The notes under the pieces were generated by a model. That model made no database searches. It had not been told where the DNA came from and saw only the letters and a program-made list of their open reading frames with translations. A program made the translations under genes and the position numbers. From the NCBI RefSeq assembly GCF_033807575.1, contig NC_084721.1, positions 4,216,001 through 4,280,000 on the forward strand: 64,000 nt of DNA, given 5' to 3'. Below, one piece after another: positions 9,701-18,700 of the stretch (the first letter of the stretch is position 1; every line of letters begins with the position of its first letter). This DNA is from Cydia pomonella (taxonomy: Eukaryota > Arthropoda > Insecta > Lepidoptera > Tortricidae).

Positions 9701-12700
9701 AAACACTGTTAGAATTTAACTACGACAGGAAAAACTCTCGTCAGAAAATCTTTAAACGATGAAACATATCCGCATTACTTTCTTCTCGAGCCTACTAAGC
9801 TGAGATATTTATAAAGGAATATAATATATTTAGTCTCACCTAGCGATTCTTGTTTTCTCTTTGGTGGTACTTTGGTAAGTACGAGCGACGTTATTTGAAG
9901 CAAAACCAGCAATAGTTGTTCCCTGCAACAACAACAAAAAAAAAAGTGAAATGTTGACTAAGAAAGGATCTTAAAACTAGGTATGCGGCTGTTTTAGAGA
10001 GCCCTGTATGCAAAGTAATGTAAAATGTAAATATTCGAGTTGTAGAACGTTTTAGAACCGGCCAGGCGTTGTTTTCATTTTGCAGCCGTGCATGACCACG
10101 AATCCAAGGACATTTGCGAGACCATGTAGCGGTCGGTGTGATGTGATGGCTTAATTCTCAGGCGAATGATAAAATGTAGTAGGACGTTCTGGAACAAAAA
10201 CTGACCACGTACCGGCGTCCATAGCGACATACCCACATGAAACCACCACCATAACCCTGTGTAGCATGATGGACCATGTAGCGATAGTTGGTGAGAAATA
10301 GAGCGAATTGTAAAATGTAGTGGAACATTCTGGAAGTACTGACCACGAGCCGGCGTCCATGGCTACGTGCATGACCATGTAGCGGTAGATGTTGAGCACT
10401 CGCTTGCACGTGTCCGTCTGCTCTTCCAGCAGCTGTTGCTGTCCGAGCCCGCCAGGCGGCGCCACTGGCGAGGAACTCGCTAGGAACACATTGGCCGCTT
10501 GCGTCATGAATACTTGTAGAACGTTCTGGAAAAAAATTATGTTACATGAAATATGCATACTACTGCTGGGACAAGGACAGAGATAGTAGTCGTAACGACA
10601 CTAACTCTCATTCTCTTTCTCTAGCAGGAATGTTGGGATCAGCTGAATCATTCAATACAGGTTTATAAGTACGTGCCGTTGACAATTATGGATATACTGA
10701 AAAGTATAAGTACTTACTTGAAGCCCGGCGCGCACCATAACATTATCTCGGCCGACGGCGCCAAGGTACGAATCGTTCCGGAGTCGTCGCGGTGGCGCGG
10801 CCGGCTCATTTGGCTCATATGTGTTTTCTAGCAGGAACGGCGGGATCTCGGATACCTGCCGAACAAACATGATGTAGTAAGTAGAAATGTATATGTATAT
10901 CTTTGTCAATTATTACGTTCAGGGCAATTTGAATACTAGTATTGGCACAGTTACCTGACCGTTAAAAAACTTTTTGCAACAAGATAAGAGCGCAAACATC
11001 GAAAATCGCGTTATCTGCCTCTGAATCTTGTATGACATGAGCTAATAGCAAAAGAAAAACTTAATGCCCGCGACATCGACGAGAGCATGACTTCCATCAT
11101 AAACTCAACCTTATTTCAACTACGTAAGATTGATTATCAAACTCACGTTCATATGTATACAGTCTTTATAAAGCGCGATAACACGACGCGCGGCCCCGGC
11201 GTGAGCGAACGGCAACAGGAAGGCTTGGCGCAGTACTTCCACTGTGAAGTCGACCTTATAGCGACTAAATAAGGTTCATATAAACTCACGTTCATCTGTA
11301 TCCAGTCCTTATAAAGCGCGATGACACGACGCGCGGCCCCGGCGTGAGCGAACGGCAACAGGAAGGCTTGGCGCAGTACTTCCACTGTGAAGTCGACCTT
11401 ATAGCGACTAAATAAGGTTCATATAAACTCACGTTCATCTGTATCCAGTCCTTATAAAGCGCGATGACACGACGCGCGGCCCCGGCGTGAGCGAACGGCA
11501 ACAGGAAGGCTTGGCGCAGTACTTCCACTGTGAAGTCGACCTTATAGCGACTAAATAAGGTTCATATAAACTCACGTTCATCTGTATCCAGTCCTTATAA
11601 AGCGCGATGACACGACGCGCGGCCCCGGCGTGAGCGAACGGCAACAGGAAGGCTTGGCGCAGTACTTCCACTGTGAAGTCGACCTTATAGCGACTAAATA
11701 AGGTTCATATAAACTCACGTTCATCTGTATCCAGTCCTTATAAAGCGCGATGACACGACGCGCGGCCCCGGCGTGAGCGAACGGCAACAGGAAGGCTTGG
11801 CGCAGTACTTCCACTGTGAAGTCGACCTTATAGCGACTAAATAAGGTTCATATAAACTCACGTTCATCTGTATCCAGTCCTTATAAAGCGCGATGACACG
11901 ACGCGCGGCCCCGGCGTGAGCGAACGGCAACAGGAAGGCTTGGCGCAGTACTTCCACTGTGAAGTCGACCTTATAGCGACTAAATAAGGTTCATATAAAC
12001 TCACGTTCATCTGTATCCAGTCCTTATAAAGCGCGATGACACGACGCGCGGCCCCGGCGTGAGCGAACGGCAACAGGAAGGCTTGGCGCAGTACTTCCAC
12101 TGTGAAGTCGACCTTATAGCGACTAAAAAGGTTCATATAAACTCACGTTCATCTGTATCCAGTCCTTATAAAGCGCGATGACACGACGCGCGGCCCCGGC
12201 GTGAGCGAACGGCAACAGGAAGGCTTGGCGCAGTACTTCCACTGTGAAGTCGACGTGCTCGCGCGACCAGCCGCATAGCACGTCGCGGACAACTGCTGAG
12301 CTGCATAATTCTTCCGCTGGGCAACCTGATTTATTTTACAAGGGGGTAAAGTTGTTGTGGTAAAGCGAAAGATACCAAAATTGAACTCTTTTTAGGTTTA
12401 ATTTTTTATTCATTGTTGTGAACAAGGACGCGCTACATTTTTGGTGAGGACGATGCTGCTGTTATCACCGTAAATAAATTACGGATGACACGACTCGAAA
12501 TTTGAATTTTTAAATTTAGTTTTCAGCCCCTGACGAATTAAAAACGACGATAGTGTTATCTATTATCGAGGGGAAATCTATGAAGATGCAGACTTAAATA
12601 AGTTTTTGGCAAAAATTACATTTTTGGTACAAGCTTTTATCGCTGACTGTACTTTTCTTTCCACAGGCAACTAATACTCATCAAGCAAATTCTAAAAACC

Positions 12701-15700
12701 ACAAACACAATTATATGTCCACTTCTTGTCTTGTCATCAGATCAGCTCGATGGTACCATAATATTGCATTGTCACCCGACTTATTCATATTCATATTCAT
12801 ATTCCTTTATTGATAAAATTACAAATTTTTTAAGTCAAAAGGTAATACAATATATAATTAGGTCTATGTCAATTTCAGTACAATTAAGATAATAAATAAT
12901 AATAATCAAATTCAATACAGTAAAATAAAACAGTATAAAAATAATCAAAACAATTCAAATATCCAATAAATTAAATTAAATTATTATTATAATATTCTGA
13001 TATGTCAAAATTATCAAATTAAATAATATAAAATATAACAATATAAAATATTAATAATCAACACAATTCATACATCCAATAAATTAAATTAAATTAAAAT
13101 TCAAATCATTATTATAATATTCTGACATGTCATAAAAGGCATTTGTAGTCAGCCATTTTTTTAATCGATTGTAGAATATCAGGTCATTTTCAATATTCTT
13201 TATGTTGTCGGGTAGTTTATTATAGATACCTGGCCCCGCAACATATACCGTTTTGTTGGATTTCGCAAGTCGACAACATGTCGAGTCCAACACATACAAC
13301 ACAACACAACACAACACATATGTATGCAAATTTTCAGCTCAATCGGAAACCAGGAAGTGGATATAATTTAACTTGCAAGATTTGATTACAAACAGACAAC
13401 GGTCAGGTGAAAGTATTTAAAAGATTGTAAACAGATAAAAGTACAAACCTGGTTCCAAGCTAGGATGCGGGGTATTAGATGCAGAGTCATGAGAGGAAGC
13501 TCGGCTAGAGTCTGAAGGTTGCCCCACAGTGAACGACGTCTCTTCCTCATGATGCAACGACGCTGCCGGCGTCGGAGTATTCGAATGCGGCACGTGCGAC
13601 CCCGTGCTGGTCATGGATGATGGTTGGCCACCATCACTTCCGGTCTTCTTGAGGAAGTGGGCGTAGTTGGCCACCCATTTGATGAGGATCACGCGGCATA
13701 AGACGTAGTCGTCGTCGAGTATGTTGTGTTGGACTGGCAGTTCTGAAATTATTGAGTGGCGTCAGTGATTGCTGAATAATTACAACATGATGGTAAGCAG
13801 TCTCCGTAGCCTATGTACGCCTGCAACTCCAAGAGTTACATTCGCGTTGCCGACCCTAACAACCCTCCCTCCCCTCGTTGAGCTCCGGCAACCTTACTCA
13901 CCGGCAGGAACACAACACTATGAGTAGGGTCTAGTGTTATTTGGCTGCGGTTTTCTGTAAGGTACTTCCCCAGTTGGGCTCTGCTCTAGATTCGGAATGA
14001 CATCCGCTGCGCTGTGCCCTACCACACTAAGCTAAACGACATTCACAATGCCCATACCTCTCTTGTAGACGTAGTTTAAGGACGCACCCGGGTCTTTTTA
14101 GCATACGAAAAAAGGTAAACCTTGACGTGTCTTTTTATTGAAAAACGCTTTTAAAAATTAATTTATATTACTTATGAAAGCAAAAAAATTGAAGATCATA
14201 TATTATTTATAATTGTTTAGATATTTACTGTGACTTATTTTTTAAAAGTGATTTTTAATAAAAAGATATTTCAAGATCGGTTACCTTCTTTCTAATGCTA
14301 AAAAAAAAACAAACTATAGTTGCCGAGCGGACCCCGGGCTCCGATGAGGCGCGGTAAAAAACCGGGACAACGCTAGGAAGAGAAGAGAGTGAAGGAAAAA
14401 ATATATACACCGTGTTTTTGCATGCAGAGCTAAATGCATTAGCGAAAGGCGAATAAAGACAGAACCGCTTTTTAATCTATGTTTCATAAAAAAACCTTTT
14501 CAAAGGAAAATCTTGCAAAGTTACGTACATACCTAAATTCGGTTTATACAATGAATTCTTGCTGTTATATTGTGGACAGATGACAGGCAGATAATACATC
14601 TTAAACCTCTCCAGCAAAAACGCAAAACTCCTCATACACTTCGCGTGCGACCGGTCCTTCCAATGGATCTTCGTCACCGATGACGCCATTCCTTCCAGTA
14701 GTATTTCAAAAAAATGCTTTGTTTCATTGTCAATAGCTTTCTCATTGGCACTTGGCGGCAGTAGCGGCTGAACCTCCACACACTGGACTGGGTTTAAAGC
14801 GTTTGTATCATGGAAAATAGATGCTGAAACATTCGCTAGTTTCCCCATGAAACCTGTTGTAGTTTGCTCCACTACAACCTTTTTGGCATTATCTGTGGTC
14901 GAGCTAAAATTCGGATGGTGCAGTATATCCTCCATGCTGAAGTCACCGGAATCGTTTGGTGCATTCGGGTCAGGTTTTCCTTTGAGTGGTGATCCGCTTG
15001 GTAGTATGCAAGGTTCCGGCAGCCCTGGTACCAGCGAAGCGAACATCTTGTGGACTTCCACTGGAGCATTGTCACCGAGCGCTTGATACCAGAGCAGGAA
15101 ATACCTGGATGAAAAATCTATGTAAATACTTTCATTTGATGAATATATTTTTATCAACATTATTTGCCAACTATACTATGCTACTATTCTTACAAGCTTA
15201 AACTTGACATGGTTGCAAACATATCAATATGTTAGAGAATATCTGATTTCTCCTACTACAACATCAGACCAGCTAACTAGACTCTAGCACATCATTTCAT
15301 TTCTAATGCACAGACATAAAGTATGCCATACATCATTTGAATATCCAAAAGTTTTTGAGGAGTGCTTTACAAATGCTAAGAGCAAAGATTACATAGCAAA
15401 AGTCATAAACGAATGAAACCTTGCTTAAGTAAAATGTACTATACATAAAATGTAATATATCTTTTTACTTAATATTTTTTTAATAAAAGGATATAATATA
15501 ATATAAGCTAAGTTGCTGAACTGGGCCAGAATCTGAGTAGGTCACAGAAATGAATTCAGCTTCAAGTAATTTCATGTTAAAAATATCCTTCAAAGTTTTA
15601 CCTTATCGATTCTGCTCGCAACTTCTGCGAGTTGCCACTATGTAGGAGCTTGGAGAAGATCCTGGTCAAGGAGTGCAACTGCCATCGTTTCCCGATCAGC

Positions 15701-18700
15701 TCCGGCAGCAGGCATAATACTTTCTCTAGGAGGGACAAGGCCCCTTCTAGCTCTTCTCTTCCGGCTTTATGAACTAAAATAGACAAATGTATGAGTATCT
15801 AAAAACTAGTGATTGGTTTGTTAGTTAAATCTTTTCCATTTTGTTAAATGATTATCTTAACCCCTATTAGTGTTAACGATTTTGTAAATTAGCAGGCTGT
15901 TTATAATAGTTATTTACGATACAAGTGCAGAAAATAGGAAATTCGCAACGAGTGGTGATAAATTAAAACACTCCCTTCACTCATTGCGAATTTATATTTT
16001 TCGCACTTGTATCGTAATGGGTGTAATATGTATAATTAAGATGCAATAAAAAAAGAGGTCTGTTTTCAGGTTATTATTACATCAGATTACTTTATAAAAC
16101 GGCTGCAAAGCCCATTTTCTGAAGAGCGAGCCAGCAGTCGCAAAAATATCTGTAGAAGCCATATCCTATCTTGTTATGCAGGTTACACTTAATGATTTCC
16201 TAGTCAAATTAAAATAAGATTTCATTTTATCTCCACCCGTTTTATAAACCATGAGAAGTTACCACAGCTGGTTAGTAGGTACAATCAGCGGCAGAAGTAG
16301 CTAAGCGGGTGAGGTGTTCAAAATGAACTACAAAAGAGAGGTATGGGCATTGTGAATGTCATCTCGCTTTGTGTGGTAGGGCACAGCACAGCGGATGTCA
16401 TTCCAGATCTAGAGCAGAGCCCAACTAGAGAAGTACCTCCACCTTACAGGAAAACGCAGCCAAATAATACTAGACCCTACTCGTAGTGTTGTGTTCCTGC
16501 CCGTAAGGTTGCCAGAGCTCAATGAGGGTGCGGAGTGTTAGGGTCGGCAACGCGCATGTAACTTCTCTGGAGTTATAGGCGTACATAGGCTACGGAGACT
16601 GCTTACCATCAGGCGTGCCGTATGCTTGTTTGCCACCGACGTAGTATAAAAAAAACATATGCTTTTGTTCTCCTAACAATAAACTTGAGATATTTAAGAA
16701 TTGACCACTTCGTCCACTGAACTACTTATGGTACTAACTATGCAGTAAAAAAAACCTATTTATTTTGGTCCCGTCACGTCAATATGTGACCTTATCTATG
16801 AAAAGGGACCTTATTGTCGATGGCGCTTCCGCCGTAATAAACGATGCTCCGATACAAATACAACGCCGCACTGCGTCGCGCGGGCAAACCCCATCGCGGG
16901 CAAGCGCCATCGACAATAAGGTCCCATTTCCGAGATAATGCCACATACAACATTCTATTACCGTAACATATCAGACAAAAATAATTGTATGAAAATAATT
17001 GTATTGTATGAGATTTTATGATTACTCCATACAAAATTAACAACAGATCTCTGATAAGATCCTCAATTAGTTTGGGCCAAAAGCAACCTTAAGTAATTGC
17101 ATATCTTAATATTTGCATATAATTTTTCTTATCATTTATTTATATGGATTAGGTCAAGCCAATTAATAATCTTATCTTGTAAGGTTGTGATAAAAACTTA
17201 AGCTGTGTGCAAATACAAATCACTTGACTTAGATGAGTCAGTAATGTGAGTCACTTGTTTTGTCTCAGAGTCTGCCCATAACACACCTCATTTGTCTTTG
17301 CCTAAGTTAAACATGCAACCCATACCCATGTCCATATAGGACATTTTGTTTTAGCAAAAATAATGCAATAAGAACAAATTTATTACATATATATATATGT
17401 AATTAATATTTTAATTTGTGTTATTGCAAGTAGAAAGACTACTATATAAATTATAAATTGATATAAATGTCATATACAAAGAAACAGTGACCAAGGCCTT
17501 TACTTTTCATTCATTGTATATGACATTTATTTTGGTTTATAATCTAAGCACTAGAATGTGGATATAAATAAAGAACATAAAATACCACATCTTTTCTGAC
17601 AAAAGGTATGGTTAGCTTGTAACAGAATTCCAATTCTTATTGAATCCATATAGCAACAGTACATTATTATTAGAAATAAGTACAGTGAGCAGACCTACTG
17701 GCGTGGGGTTCAAAATGAGCTGAGCTCAACTTTAGAGGAATAAGAGTTTGTGCATATCATTTTAAACACCTCACCTATTTAGCAACTTTTGTTACTGACT
17801 GCACAAATTGGTTGGAAATATGATAAATATTGAAGTTATCATTTAAATTAGTCTTAAACATTTTTTCTCATTTTACTTATTTAAGTCTCAGGTACTCAAC
17901 AGTATTTTTGTCTGGATTGGATTCTTTTTGCTGTACAGTCACCTGAATGAATATCTGGCACAGTGCAGCCACAAAATATGTATATGACCCTCTTATAGTT
18001 CTATAAATAACATTGCTAGTTACAGTGTAAACCCTATATAGCGACACTCAAGGAACTGGAGGTTTATGACTAGAGTTTTCGTTATTGAATATAGATATTA
18101 ATATTAAAGTAAAGCAACTATAGCCAACAAGTTACAGGGAGTGAATCGTTATACAACAAATGTCAAAGTTATAGGGAGTGACTCGTTATATCGAGTGATG
18201 TTATATGGAGATTACACTGTATATCCACACAAACAAAATAGAAGTGAAAGATATTAGTACAGGTAATAGTTATATGTTCATTTACTACCCCAACATTTCT
18301 GCCATCCTCAAACTAAAAGGTGGCTAAAGTCTTGCAAAGTAGTAGACTTTAGCCCTCTTAGGTTGAGAACAGCAGATTTAGTATCCCCACATCCTGCAAC
18401 ATCACGCAGTAACTAATAAGATAATGTTAAATGACTGCTTTCAGCAATACTTTGTCTATAAAAGCCCCTTTAGTTTTAGTCAACTTCAGTTCTGAAATCA
18501 TGCCAAACTTTAAAAAATTTCATAATTAGTAAGTGGTTCCATTCTAGCATACTACCATTTTCTAATGTTAAACTCCACTTAAACTAAATATGACTGCAGC
18601 CGGCAAAACATCCCACTTTGTTGCTTGCCATAAAGGCGAATTGTCAAGTTATTAAAAAAAAGTCACATATAAATCTCGTCCTTATGGCAAGTGACAAAGT

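Noticed and set aside
12007..12136. Extended 90-residue frame starting MNLFSRYKVDFTVEV as an alternative first exon
   Set aside because: The start lies in the array linker and arises from the one-base deletion next to exon 6; no promoter or transcript evidence is visible.
2814..12325. Regular arrays as CRISPR loci
   Set aside because: The units are direct tandem repeats with no unique spacers, contain eukaryotic exon and donor sequence, and the DNA is insect.
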